Origin: Deltaproteobacteria bacterium
Lineage (GTDB): Bacteria > Desulfobacterota > Desulfomonilia > UBA1062
Direction: 5' to 3'
DNA: 64,000 nucleotides
Assembly: GCA_018433085.1 (NCBI GenBank)
Contig: JAHDRW010000030.1
Coordinates: 1 to 64,000 of the forward strand
In this document: positions 37,630 to 45,915 of the stretch, in pieces
Layout of the letters: each line of letters begins with the position of its first letter
Numbering within the stretch: the first letter of the stretch is position 1
The notes under the pieces: model-generated
The model's input: the letters and a program-made list of their open reading frames with translations, nothing else
Databases searched by the model: none
Told to the model about the DNA's origin: nothing
Position numbers and translations under genes: made by a program

Positions 37630-38709
37630 ATGAAAATCGGCCTCATAGGGCTCGAGAAGTCCGGCAAGACAACGATCTTCAATGCACTGACCGCCTCCGA
37701 CGTGCAGACCAGCGCCTATGCCTCGTCGCGGCCCGAGCCGAACATGGCCGTTATCGAGGTGGCGGACCCGCGTGTGGACAGGCTCAAGGATATGTACCGG
37801 CCCCGGAAGACCTCCTATGCAACCATCGAGTGCGTGGATTTCGTGGGGTTTTCGTCGGGCGAAGACAAGAAGGAGATCTTCACCGCATCCGAGCTGACCC
37901 TGGTGAAGACCGCCGACGCCCTTGCCCTGGTGCTGAGGAACTTTCATGACGAGATCGTCGACGGCATCCTGGGTCCGCCCGACCCCCGGTCCGATCTGGA
38001 GACCATCCTCACCGAACTCGTGCTCTCCGACCTCATCATGGCGGAGAACCGGCTCGAGCGGATAGAGCACTTCGTCAAACGGGGCGCCTCGACTCCCGAC
38101 ATGGAGATCGAGAAAAAGGCGCTGCTCAAGGTCCGCGAGGCCCTGGAGAAGAACGCCCTCATCAGCTCTCTGGACCTATCTCCCGATGAGGTCAGGCAGC
38201 TCAGGGGATTCCGCTTTCTCACGGAAAAGCCCCTGATGGTCGTCGTGAACTCGGACGAGGAGCGGTTCAACCACAGCGGAGACCTGCTGGCCGCTACCCA
38301 AGACACCATGCCCGCGGTCGAATTCGCCGGCAGGTTCGAGATGGAACTCTCCGGGCTCTCCCCGGAGGATGCCCGGGAATTCATGGAGGACATGGGCATT
38401 GAAACATCCGCCCGGGACCGGCTCACCATGCTCGCCTACCGGGTGCTGGGCTACATCACCTTCTTCACCGTGGGTCCGGACGAGGTCAAGGCGTGGACCG
38501 TCATGCAGGGCGATACGGCCGTGGATGCGGCAGGGGCGATCCATTCCGACCTTGCCCGGGGGTTCATCAGGGCGGAATGCTTCTCCTACGACGACCTCAT
38601 CAGGCTCGGCAGCGAAAAGGCCTTGAAGGACAAGGGGCTTTTCAGGCTCGAAGGCAAGGGTTACCTGGTCCAGGACGGCGACATCATGAGCATCCGGTTC
38701 AGCGTGTAG
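37630..38709 (+). CDS. YchF/OLA1-like NTPase (divergent, DUF933/TGS C-terminus)
   Basis: 359 residues; ATG 37630 follows AAAGGAAAAG. P-loop GLEKSGKT is at the N-terminus, followed by PNMAVIEVADPRVDRL (YchF-like switch region) and VDFVGF in place of the usual DxAGL. The NxxE motif typical of YchF ATPases is matched by NSDE. The stretch GLGNKFLxHIR that normally follows switch II in YchF is missing and replaced by KKEIFTASELT. The C-terminus (TVGPDEVKAWTVMQGD to the end) is the DUF933/TGS-like domain. It is a YchF paralogue rather than YchF itself; role possibly ribosome-linked. Confidence 0.8.
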   Translation: MKIGLIGLEKSGKTTIFNALTASDVQTSAYASSRPEPNMAVIEVADPRVDRLKDMYRPRKTSYATIECVDFVGFSSGEDKKEIFTASELTLVKTADALALVLRNFHDEIVDGILGPPDPRSDLETILTELVLSDLIMAENRLERIEHFVKRGASTPDMEIEKKALLKVREALEKNALISSLDLSPDEVRQLRGFRFLTEKPLMVVVNSDEERFNHSGDLLAATQDTMPAVEFAGRFEMELSGLSPEDAREFMEDMGIETSARDRLTMLAYRVLGYITFFTVGPDEVKAWTVMQGDTAVDAAGAIHSDLARGFIRAECFSYDDLIRLGSEKALKDKGLFRLEGKGYLVQDGDIMSIRFSV

Positions 38710-38741
38710 CCTGGTGCGGAAACTCCTCCGGTTCCATTGAT

Positions 38742-38770
38742 CGGCACGGTTGCCGCGCCGTCTTTTTCTC
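38742..38770 (+). terminator. Intrinsic terminator after the YchF-like gene
   Basis: CGGCACG (38742-38748) pairs with CGCGCCG (38754-38760) with one mismatch, followed by TCTTTTTCTC, about 33 bp after the stop codon. Confidence 0.55.
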
Positions 38771-38844
38771 GTGGGGAAAAGCGCCGGACCTTTTCCGGAG
38801 CGCGCCGGTGTGGTAACCTCGCTCACAGGGAGCACGAAAAAGAC

Positions 38845-39204
38845 ATGAAAACCGGGTATGAGCAGATTGCACCATTCGTTACCAAGGACGGGTCGGTCAT
38901 CCGGGAGCTCATCCATCCCCGGCAGGGGGAGGGCGCCTGCCAGAGCCTCGCGGAGGCGACCGTTCCTCCCGGCTTCGAGACCGTTCTCCACCGGCACCAT
39001 AAGGCCCAGGAGATCTACCATGTCACCCGGGGCCGGGGCATCATGACCCTGGGCGGCGAGGTGTTCGAGATCGGGCAGGGAGACAGCATCCTCATCCCGC
39101 CGGGCACCCCCCACAGGCTCCGGAACACCGGGAAGGCGGATCTGGTGGTCCTGTGCTGCTGCTGTCCGCCCTACAGCCACGAGGACACCGAGCTGCTCAC
39201 GTAA
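38845..39204 (+). CDS. Cupin-domain protein
   Basis: 119 residues from ATG 38845. The single cupin barrel has the metal-binding first motif HRHHKAQEIYHVTRGRG (His, His, Glu) and second motif PPGTPHRLRN (His), so a metal site is likely complete. Near the C-terminus LCCCCPPYSHED contains four consecutive cysteines, which is unusual. Small stand-alone cupins of this type have varied or unknown functions, often sugar or mannose-6-phosphate isomerase-like. Confidence 0.83.
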   Translation: MKTGYEQIAPFVTKDGSVIRELIHPRQGEGACQSLAEATVPPGFETVLHRHHKAQEIYHVTRGRGIMTLGGEVFEIGQGDSILIPPGTPHRLRNTGKADLVVLCCCCPPYSHEDTELLT

Positions 39205-39356
39205 AAGGGGGGTTCTCCCAGGCGACATCGCACCCCCCAAGGGGATATTGCCCGGGTTCCTGCCTCTACAGGATACCCGGAACCATGCCATGCGTGACGG
39301 CCGCCCGTTGCGATGACAGGCGCTCCGTCAGGAGGGGCATTCGTCAGGAGGGACTT

Positions 39357-39968
39357 ATGAAAAAGGCGGTCATCATCCCTGCGGCGGCCTGCCTGCTCGT
39401 TGCCGCGTACCTGGTTCTGTCCCCGGACCGGCCGGTCAGGAACGCCGATCATGCCGCAGGTCCGGTCGTCTGCTTTGGAGACAGCCTCACCTATGGGACC
39501 GGGGCGTCTCCAGGCCTGGATTATCCTTCCCGGCTCTCCGGCCTCCTGGGTGTCCCCGTGATCAATGCCGGCCGGCCGGGAGATACGACCGCAGACGCCC
39601 TGGAGCGGCTCCACCGGGATGTCCTGTCCCATTCCCCGGGAATCGTGCTCATTACCCTGGGAGGCAATGACCTCAAGAACCGCCTTCCCCGGCAGGAGGC
39701 GTTCGCCAACCTCAAGGCGATCGTCGAGCGGATCCGGGACAAAGGCGCCCTCGTGGTGGTGGGGGGCATCAGCGTGCCCCTGCTCGGCCGCGGCTTTGAT
39801 GAGGAATACGAGCGGGTGTGTAGAGAGACCGGCGCGCTGCTCGTCCCGGACGTCTACGAGGGGCTGCTCGGGCGCGATGAATTCATGAGCGACCCCATTC
39901 ACCCCAACGACGAGGGGTATCGGATCATGGCCGAACGCTTTTATGAAGCCCTCATGCCGTATCTGTGA
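39357..39968 (+). CDS. GDSL-family arylesterase/lysophospholipase (TesA-like), exported
   Basis: 203 residues from ATG 39357 (GGAGGG upstream). An N-terminal hydrophobic segment (VIIPAAACLLVAAYLVLS) suggests a signal anchor. SGNH hydrolase blocks are complete: GDSLTYG (Ser nucleophile), block II Gly in NAGRPGDT, block III GGND, and block V DPIHPND (Asp and His). It resembles periplasmic TesA, which hydrolyses acyl-CoA, esters and lysolipids. Confidence 0.87.
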   Translation: MKKAVIIPAAACLLVAAYLVLSPDRPVRNADHAAGPVVCFGDSLTYGTGASPGLDYPSRLSGLLGVPVINAGRPGDTTADALERLHRDVLSHSPGIVLITLGGNDLKNRLPRQEAFANLKAIVERIRDKGALVVVGGISVPLLGRGFDEEYERVCRETGALLVPDVYEGLLGRDEFMSDPIHPNDEGYRIMAERFYEALMPYL

Positions 39969-40456
39969 TGACTCGTGCAGGGGAGCGGTTTAACCGGTAT
40001 TTCTGTGGGGTGGGGTTACGATTCTTTGCCAGTGCCTGGTGTCCCCTTGTAATGATACAGACTGCCCTTTCAGCGGGATTTTCCCGGTCAGCTGCCGGGA
40101 GAGCACTGATTCTCTCCTGCCTTTGCCTGGATTGTGGGATCACATGCGAAAAAAACATTCGATCGAGCCCAAACCGGATATATGGCCCCATAATCCGGGA
40201 ACCATGGTTGTCGGGCATTCCGACAGGGCCGATCTCGCAGTCTTCCCATTCAAGTAATTGATATTATTATAATTGACATTTTTCCGGTGCAGAGATGGCG
40301 TCGATAGATTTTACATCATCCAAGTGGAGGGGAACGCCTGATATCTTTATTGGTTCGCAACTAACTAATATTAATTATATAATATCCAATTACCGTATCT
40401 GGCCCGGCATTTGCTAACAACAAAGAGAGGCGTATCCTCTTCGAGGAGAACGGTAA
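39969..40456. other. Intergenic region upstream of the PEP-CTERM gene
   Basis: About 490 bases. The first 290 show no supported gene. From 40255 the sequence turns strongly AT-rich and includes the sigma-54 promoter at 40400-40415. Confidence 0.5.
40400..40415 (+). promoter_or_regulatory. Sigma-54 promoter of the PEP-CTERM gene
   Basis: TGGCCCGGCATTTGCT matches the -24/-12 consensus (TGGCACG-N4-TTGCW) with GG (40401-40402) and GC (40413-40414) exactly ten bases apart. The start would be near 40426, about 30 bases before the ATG. PEP-CTERM genes of several Proteobacteria are known to depend on RpoN with the PrsK/PrsR pair. Confidence 0.75.
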
Positions 40457-41005
40457 ATGAGAAAAAGCATACTTATATCAGCTTCGATTTTCCTCTGTGT
40501 CCTGCTGGCAGGCGCCAATCCGGCCTGGTCTCTTACCGTGGGGTCCGGCAATATTGACGTTGGGGAAGTCGATACCTGGATCGCTTCCACCGATCTCGGC
40601 AACAGCGGGGAAAATACCGAGCTGCTGTGGGTCCAGAGCGTTCTGGGTTCCGACATCGTCTTCCAGGAGAAAACCGAAACCGAGGAAGGCGCAGGATGGC
40701 TCCAGACGAATGAAGACCCACGTGTATACGCCTTTGATTTCGTGGGCGACGATCCCGAGTATTTTTTCGTGAAGACCGGGTCGACCGCCAGCGGGAACAC
40801 CCATTTCCTGTTCGAGAACGTGCTGAACTTCTCCTGGGGGGTCATCGACCTCGACCTGAACGACATCGAGTCCATCAAGAACGTGGACAAGCTCAGCCAT
40901 ATCGACGAATACGGCGCAGGGGCACCGGTCCCCGAGCCCGCCACCCTCGTGCTCCTCGGATCGGGCCTGCTCGGGCTTGCGGGTTTCAGTAGAAAGGCAA
41001 AATAA
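40457..41005 (+). CDS. PEP-CTERM sorting-domain protein
   Basis: 182 residues. A signal peptide (ILISASIFLCVLLAGANPAWS) is followed by an acidic extracellular domain rich in Asp/Glu/Gly and Ser. The C-terminus is a textbook PEP-CTERM signal: VPEPATLVLLGSGLLGLAG and then FSRKAK. An exosortase (EpsH) elsewhere in the genome would cleave and anchor it on the outer surface, usually with exopolysaccharide. The start follows GAGGAGAA. It has its own sigma-54 promoter and a strong terminator, so it is a monocistronic unit. Confidence 0.92.
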   Translation: MRKSILISASIFLCVLLAGANPAWSLTVGSGNIDVGEVDTWIASTDLGNSGENTELLWVQSVLGSDIVFQEKTETEEGAGWLQTNEDPRVYAFDFVGDDPEYFFVKTGSTASGNTHFLFENVLNFSWGVIDLDLNDIESIKNVDKLSHIDEYGAGAPVPEPATLVLLGSGLLGLAGFSRKAK

Positions 41006-41034
41006 CTACCGGCTGTCAGCCGGGGAGGTCAGAG

Positions 41035-41068
41035 GCAGGGTCGTAAGCAGGCCCTGCTTTTTTATTTT
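41035..41068 (+). terminator. Rho-independent terminator after the PEP-CTERM gene
   Basis: GCAGGG (41035-41040) pairs with CCCTGC (41052-41057), followed by TTTTTTATTTTC. Starts about 30 bp after the stop codon. Confidence 0.8.
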
Positions 41069-41236
41069 CTTCCGGGGTCCAATACCCCGCATCCTGCCGC
41101 GAAAGGCCTGCTCAACCTGCGGGTATTTTATGCCCTGCCGCTTGCTGCGGGGCGGCTTGTTTACTTGGGAGGCGCCCGCTCTCAAGTGCTGGAGCGGGTC
41201 TCTTCGGGCGCTTCACGGGAGCGGAGCGCCCCCGCC

Positions 41237-41908
41237 TTACCGCCCGATAAAATCCGACACCTTGTCCGCAAGCCATGTGACCCAGGCATCGATGCCCTCG
41301 CCGGTACGGCATGAGACGGGGATGATGGGCATCGTGGCGTTGAGCCTGAGCACCCGCTCTCCCAGTTGCTGCATGTCGAAGTCCGAGATGCTCAGGTAGT
41401 CGGTCTTGTTCACCAGGAGCACCTGGCTCACGGAAAACATGAGCGGGTACTTGAGGGGTTTGTCGTCGCCCTCGGGCACGCTCAGGATCATGGCGTTGTG
41501 GATCGCCCCGGTGTCGAACTGGGCAGGACACACGAGGTTGCCCACGTTTTCGAGGATGATGAGATCGAGTCCGTCCAGGTCGAAGGCGTCAAGCCCCGCC
41601 GCGACCATGCCGGCATCCAGGTGGCAGAAGCCCCCGGTGCGGACCTGTACCGCCTGCACGCCTGCGGCGGCCACCTTCTCGGCGTCCACGATCGAGTCGA
41701 TATCCGCCTCCATCACGCCGATGCGGAACCGGTCTTTCAGCCTCTCGATGGTCTTCAGGATCAGGCTCGTCTTCCCCGCTCCCGGCGAGGCCATGAGATT
41801 CAGGACATAGGTCCTGTGCCTCCTGAGTCTGGACCTGAGCGACGACGCGAGCTCCTGATTGTCGGAGAGGATATTTTCCCTGATCTCGATGAGACGGATC
41901 TCATCCAT
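41237..41908 (-). CDS. hypB: Hydrogenase nickel incorporation GTPase HypB
   Basis: 223 residues. SIMIBI GTPase that inserts nickel into NiFe hydrogenase with HypA. Walker A ASPGAGKTSL (about 41-50), the metal-switch region MEADIDSIVDAEKV with GGFCHLDAGMV, ENVGNLVCPA and NKTDY are intact. The N-terminal CCGCxxE high-affinity nickel motif and His-rich stretch of some HypB proteins are missing. The ATG overlaps the hypA stop by one base (TAATG), so the two are translationally coupled. No hydrogenase lies in the window. Confidence 0.95.
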   Translation of the reverse strand: MDEIRLIEIRENILSDNQELASSLRSRLRRHRTYVLNLMASPGAGKTSLILKTIERLKDRFRIGVMEADIDSIVDAEKVAAAGVQAVQVRTGGFCHLDAGMVAAGLDAFDLDGLDLIILENVGNLVCPAQFDTGAIHNAMILSVPEGDDKPLKYPLMFSVSQVLLVNKTDYLSISDFDMQQLGERVLRLNATMPIIPVSCRTGEGIDAWVTWLADKVSDFIGR

Positions 41909-42258
41909 TATTCGGCCTCCATATCCCTGATATAGTATTCCCTGCCCGAAACCAGGGTGAGCTCTTTTCCCCCGCACCCGGGACAGGCGAAGTCCATCAT
42001 CTGCCCGGTCTTCGCTTCGGATTCCCTGCCGCAGGCATTGCACCGGAACACCACCGGAATCCGCTCGATCACCAGCCTGGCACCTTGCGCGAGCGTGCCC
42101 TTGCTGATGTAGTCGAAGTATTTCTGGATCCATTCGTCCTCGAGGTCGCTCATCTCGCCGATGGCGAGGTTGATGGCGTGCACCCTGCGCACCCGGTTCA
42201 TGCGCGCGTGCTTCAGGACGATGTCGAGAATGCTCTGGGTCACGGGCAGCTCGTGCAT
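41908..42258 (-). CDS. hypA: Hydrogenase maturation nickel metallochaperone HypA
   Basis: 116 residues from the ATG at 42258 (AAGGAAGT upstream). The N-terminal MHEL with His2 forms the nickel site, and the zinc site is Cys73, Cys76, Cys92 and Cys95 (CNAC and CPGC). Length is normal. It delivers Ni to HypB. hypB follows with a one-base overlap; hypCDEF and structural hydrogenase genes are not in the window. Confidence 0.95.
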   Translation of the reverse strand: MHELPVTQSILDIVLKHARMNRVRRVHAINLAIGEMSDLEDEWIQKYFDYISKGTLAQGARLVIERIPVVFRCNACGRESEAKTGQMMDFACPGCGGKELTLVSGREYYIRDMEAE

Positions 42259-42362
42259 GGCCACTTCCTTTCTTTTCTTTATACGATTTGTCCCTGAATA
42301 TCGTAGCCCTGTCAAGCACCTGCTCGTTACTTGAAGGGGGAAGCGGCTGTTCCCGGAGGCGT

Positions 42363-43676
42363 TCACTTCCTGCCGGTGCCGGAGTCGAATTTTCTCTTGA
42401 GCCTGGCCAGACGGTGGGCAAGGGCTTGCCTCTCAACTGGGGAAAGGCAGCGGGAACCGGCGAGGACCGCCTCCACGACGCCGATCGCCCGGGCGTGGTC
42501 ATATGCCCGGTGCTCCAGCCATTTTGCCAGCTCCTCCACGGCAAAAAGGTCGTGGGGATCGCGGGAGACCATGTCCTCCCAGATTTTGACCGCGTCTTCC
42601 CACGCCCCCTGTCTCTTGTGGAAGAGAGAGAGGGTCATCCCGGCATTGCGGCTCACGAGGGAATCCCCGGATTTTACCAGTGCATCCAGAAAGGCCCGGG
42701 CAACGGTTTCGTCTCCGTGCTTAAGGTGCATCCTGGCCGCTGCAAGGAGGTCGCCCGGAAGGGCATGGGGCTGCCCGCACCCGCCGGTGAGGAGATCCAT
42801 AAAATGCGCGGCCAGGGCCGCCATGGATACGATATCCAGCCGGTTGTGATGGAAGACCTCCTCCAGAGGCGAGGCGTCGCGGTGTCTGAGCCAGTTGAAG
42901 TATCTCCCCGGGATCTCGTATCCGGGCACGTCGCCGGTGCGGTGAAAGTCGAGAACCTCGTTTTCCAGCGTACCCAGCCTGCAGTTTTCGAGCCGGTATC
43001 CGGCGAGTCTTCTGGAGGGAAAGAGCAGGTCCAGGTGCGGCATGCCGGTGAGCGGGTTTTGCAGCCTGTTGAGGATATACCGGGCGGAGAGCAGGTTCAC
43101 GTCGAAGGCCCTGCCGTTGAAGGTGACCAGAAACCGCTTTTCCGCCGCCATGTCGCTGAGCAGGGCCAGCATCGAGCACTCTTCGTGGAAGTCGCGGGCA
43201 AAGAGCTGGCACACGACAAAGTCCTGCCCCTCGTACCACCCCAGCCCGATGAGAAAGGCGAAGGTGCCGGTCCCGCCGGCGAGCCCGGTGGTCTCGGTAT
43301 CCAGGAACAGGGCATCGGAAATGTCCATGCCCGCGATCTCGGGGTGCCCGGCAAGCACGGCGGCGGCCTTCATGTCGGCGCCCGTGAGACGGCCGATCAG
43401 GATCCTGCCGTGGTACGACTGCGCCTTGAACGTGCACCGCGAAAAAAAGCACACGCCATGGCCCGTCTCCACCTCCTCGCCGGTGATGATCTCGTGGAGC
43501 GGCCGGGACGGCAGGGGCGGGTGGAAGGCTACGGTGCGCTGCGGGTAGGCGGCCCTGCGGGCCATGATGTCATCGATCTTCCGCCGCAGCTCGCTGATCT
43601 GCTCCTGCCGCGGGCTCTGAGATGCAGCCGGCTGCCCTTCTCCTGTCAGGCGCTTCAGTCTGTCTTTCACGCTCAT
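42363..43676 (-). CDS. YprB-like ribonuclease H-fold exonuclease with TPR tail
   Basis: 437 residues; the ATG at 43676 (MSVKDRL) is preferred over one 33 bp upstream, though neither has a strong ribosome site. The DEDD exonuclease core is visible: ALFLDTETTGLAGG, FLVTFNGRAFD and HHNRLDIVSMAAL. The final 120 residues are helical and TPR-like (DALVKSGDSLVSRNAGM and similar pairs). This is the YprB/DUF4433-type RNase H-like family. Activity on DNA or RNA is inferred. Confidence 0.82.
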   Translation of the reverse strand: MSVKDRLKRLTGEGQPAASQSPRQEQISELRRKIDDIMARRAAYPQRTVAFHPPLPSRPLHEIITGEEVETGHGVCFFSRCTFKAQSYHGRILIGRLTGADMKAAAVLAGHPEIAGMDISDALFLDTETTGLAGGTGTFAFLIGLGWYEGQDFVVCQLFARDFHEECSMLALLSDMAAEKRFLVTFNGRAFDVNLLSARYILNRLQNPLTGMPHLDLLFPSRRLAGYRLENCRLGTLENEVLDFHRTGDVPGYEIPGRYFNWLRHRDASPLEEVFHHNRLDIVSMAALAAHFMDLLTGGCGQPHALPGDLLAAARMHLKHGDETVARAFLDALVKSGDSLVSRNAGMTLSLFHKRQGAWEDAVKIWEDMVSRDPHDLFAVEELAKWLEHRAYDHARAIGVVEAVLAGSRCLSPVERQALAHRLARLKRKFDSGTGRK

Positions 43677-44090
43677 AGGTTCTTCTGCCGGGATTCGATG
43701 AGCTGACAATGAATCGGGAGGAGCCGGCCTGTCAAGGGCTTTGATTCCTTCTTCAGGGTGCCCGGGGAGGGTGTTGCGGCATCGGTGACGAAATACGGCG
43801 GTGTAAGAACCGAATATATTGACTTATAGCCGGCGTTGCCGGTTATTTTAAGTTCATGTGCCCGATTGCCCGGGCAATCCTCATGACAAAGGGGAAACGA
43901 ACATATGCCCGCTGCCTGGTCCTCGTTCGATTCCGGGAATCGCCGCAGTCTGAACATGGTCCCGGGTATCGGGAGCGACCGGGAAGACCGCGATCATGCC
44001 GAAGGCGCGCACGGGTTTTTGATTTTTCGGAAGAGAACTCTATACCATTTCCTAGGATCGAAAAGAAATTTGCCTGACAAAGGAATGCAG

Positions 44091-44912
44091 ATGATCGATG
44101 AATCGGGTTTTTCCAAGGGCATGCTCTTCTCCCTGATTCTGGCCGCGCTTCTCTTCCTGGCAGGTTGCTCCTCGGATAGTGATGATTCGGAGGCAATCCC
44201 CGAGGCTCTGGCGCTGGATGTCCCGGCCCTGTATTCAACGGTGGATACCATCACCGTGCTCGTGGCCCACGAGCCCGAGGCCGAGCCGTTTACCGGTACG
44301 ATCCACAGGGACATTTCCTGCTGGTCGGTGCTGAAAAGCAATATCGAGGCCCTGTTCGAGGGCCGGGCCCTGGAGCCGGATGTTTATGTGCCGTCCGCAC
44401 TCTCCGAGATGGAGGAGATACCCCTGCAGGAACAGGATACCTGGACCTCGGAGGAAATCCTGGGCCTGGCCCGGAATGTCTGGGATGCAAACCCGTCGAG
44501 CTATGAGGTGGAGTTCTTCGTGCTCTTTCTCAACGGGCATTTTGAAAGGGAGGGTGCGCCTGATTACCAGATCATCGGGGTCTCCATCGTGGGTACGCCG
44601 GTGATAGCGATCTTCAAGGACATCGTCCTCTCTTCGAGTTTTATCCCCCAGGTTGCCCGGTTCGTCGAGCAGGCCACCCTGGTCCATGAGTTCGGGCACG
44701 TCATGGGGCTCGTGAACAACGGGGTGCCCATGGTCTCGGATCATCTGGACCCGGAGCACCCGCGGCACTGCACGAACGAAAGGTGCGTCATGTACTGGGT
44801 GAACGAAGGCGCTTCCGACATGACGGAATTCGTCCAGCGGATGATCGAAAGCGACTCCGTTGTCATGTTCGGTGAGCAGTGCCTGGAGGATACAAGGAGT
44901 TATATTCCTTAG
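44091..44912 (+). CDS. Lipoprotein with metzincin-like zinc protease motif
   Basis: 273 residues. The ATG at 44091 has AAGGA six bases upstream; the one at 44085 directly abuts it. The signal peptide ends in lipobox LAGCSS. The C-terminal half has LVHEFGHVMGLVNN, a HExxHxxG zinc motif, followed by a histidine (SDH), a Cys pair (HCTNERCVMYW) and a possible Met-turn (CVMYW). Together these resemble archaemetzincin/metzincin proteases, although the third ligand is spaced differently. Likely periplasmic or outer-membrane-attached peptidase; substrate unknown. It converges on the TPR lipoprotein gene. Confidence 0.75.
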   Translation: MIDESGFSKGMLFSLILAALLFLAGCSSDSDDSEAIPEALALDVPALYSTVDTITVLVAHEPEAEPFTGTIHRDISCWSVLKSNIEALFEGRALEPDVYVPSALSEMEEIPLQEQDTWTSEEILGLARNVWDANPSSYEVEFFVLFLNGHFEREGAPDYQIIGVSIVGTPVIAIFKDIVLSSSFIPQVARFVEQATLVHEFGHVMGLVNNGVPMVSDHLDPEHPRHCTNERCVMYWVNEGASDMTEFVQRMIESDSVVMFGEQCLEDTRSYIP

Positions 44913-44989
44913 GGCACGGTTCTTCCGATAGCAGCGCCGCATTCATTGAGGACGCCGTCTCTTCGCCTGCAACGGCGGGCGCGATTTCC

Positions 44990-45466
44990 TTAAGGCGCCG
45001 GGTTCCCGGTTATGGTCTCATACGTGTCGAGGTACTCTGGCCTGCGCTCCCTGGCAAGGGCTCGATCTATCAGCTCCAGGGCCTCGGCGTCCTCCCCCAG
45101 TTCGTGCAGGACGTGGGCCAGGTTGTTCATCACGTCGGCGTCCGTTCCGTCAAGGGCGAGGCACCGGCGGTAGAGATCTTCGGCCCGGCCGGGGTCTCCC
45201 TGTGCATAGGCGAGGTTCCCCAGATTGAAGAGCGGGACCGGCCACGATTCATCCTTCCGTGCCGCCTTGAGATACTCCTGCCGGGCCAGATCGAACTCTC
45301 CGCCGCGCTCGTAGATCACGCCCAGGTCATTGTGCTCGGAGGCCGAGAGGGGATCTTCGAGCACCACGATCTGCGGCATGGTGGAGCACGACCACAGAAG
45401 CAGCAGGACGGGCAGGAAGGCCTTTACGGGAAAACGAGCAGGTAGACCGAACCTTTCCTTTTCCAT
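44990..45466 (-). CDS. TPR-repeat lipoprotein, PA2778-associated
   Basis: 158 residues with a lipoprotein signal (LPVLLLLWSC) and about three TPR units: NDLGVIYERGGEFDLARQEYL, LFNLGNLAYAQGDPGRAEDLY and MNNLAHVLHELGEDAEALEL (motifs shown in part). Its start overlaps the C39-like peptidase gene by 43 bases. In PA2778-family proteins the peptidase and TPR portions are usually one chain; here they are separate reading frames, each with its own export signal. Confidence 0.78.
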   Translation of the reverse strand: MEKERFGLPARFPVKAFLPVLLLLWSCSTMPQIVVLEDPLSASEHNDLGVIYERGGEFDLARQEYLKAARKDESWPVPLFNLGNLAYAQGDPGRAEDLYRRCLALDGTDADVMNNLAHVLHELGEDAEALELIDRALARERRPEYLDTYETITGNPAP

Positions 45467-45915
45467 ATCCTTTCGAACTCCTCCCGGCTGAAGGCCCGTG
45501 CGGCCTGGTGCCCGGTGTGGGCTCTCAGGGAGCCCTCTGTTACGTCGGTCACCACAAGGTAGTGGGGCCTCGAGACGACCCAGAAGCCCAAGTCCACGAG
45601 TACGATCACCGGTTTGCCCGCATCCGTGAAACGCCTGAGATCATCGATGACCCCCTGCGCGAGCCGGGTTCTGAAACCCCTTTCCCGGGCGTATGTCTCC
45701 AGGTCGGTGACGAGCGAACCCTTGAGCCCCTCGCAGTACACGGCCTGCGCTATCGTGCCCTGGTCGACGTCGCGCCCGTAGTACGCCAAGACCGAGGAGA
45801 GGGCGGCAGGGCCGCAGAAGCGGGACTCCTGCCTGACGAAGGGTACGCCCTCTATCCCGGATGCATCGGCGATGCTAAGCGAAAAGAGCGCGAGGAGCAG
45901 AATCAGCAGCTTCAC
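45424..45915 (-). CDS. PA2778-family C39-like cysteine peptidase
   Basis: 163 residues. A signal peptide (LLILLLALFSLSIADASG) is followed by a papain-like C39 domain: VPFVRQESRFCGPAAL (catalytic Cys), VIVLVDLG, PHYLVVTDV (catalytic His) and TGHQAARAFSREEFERIW. The family occurs next to PA2779-type proteins in Proteobacteria; function is unknown, but C39 peptidases usually cleave leader peptides. It starts inside the end of the PA2779-like gene (41-base overlap). Confidence 0.83.
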   Translation of the reverse strand: MKLLILLLALFSLSIADASGIEGVPFVRQESRFCGPAALSSVLAYYGRDVDQGTIAQAVYCEGLKGSLVTDLETYARERGFRTRLAQGVIDDLRRFTDAGKPVIVLVDLGFWVVSRPHYLVVTDVTEGSLRAHTGHQAARAFSREEFERIWKRKGSVYLLVFP

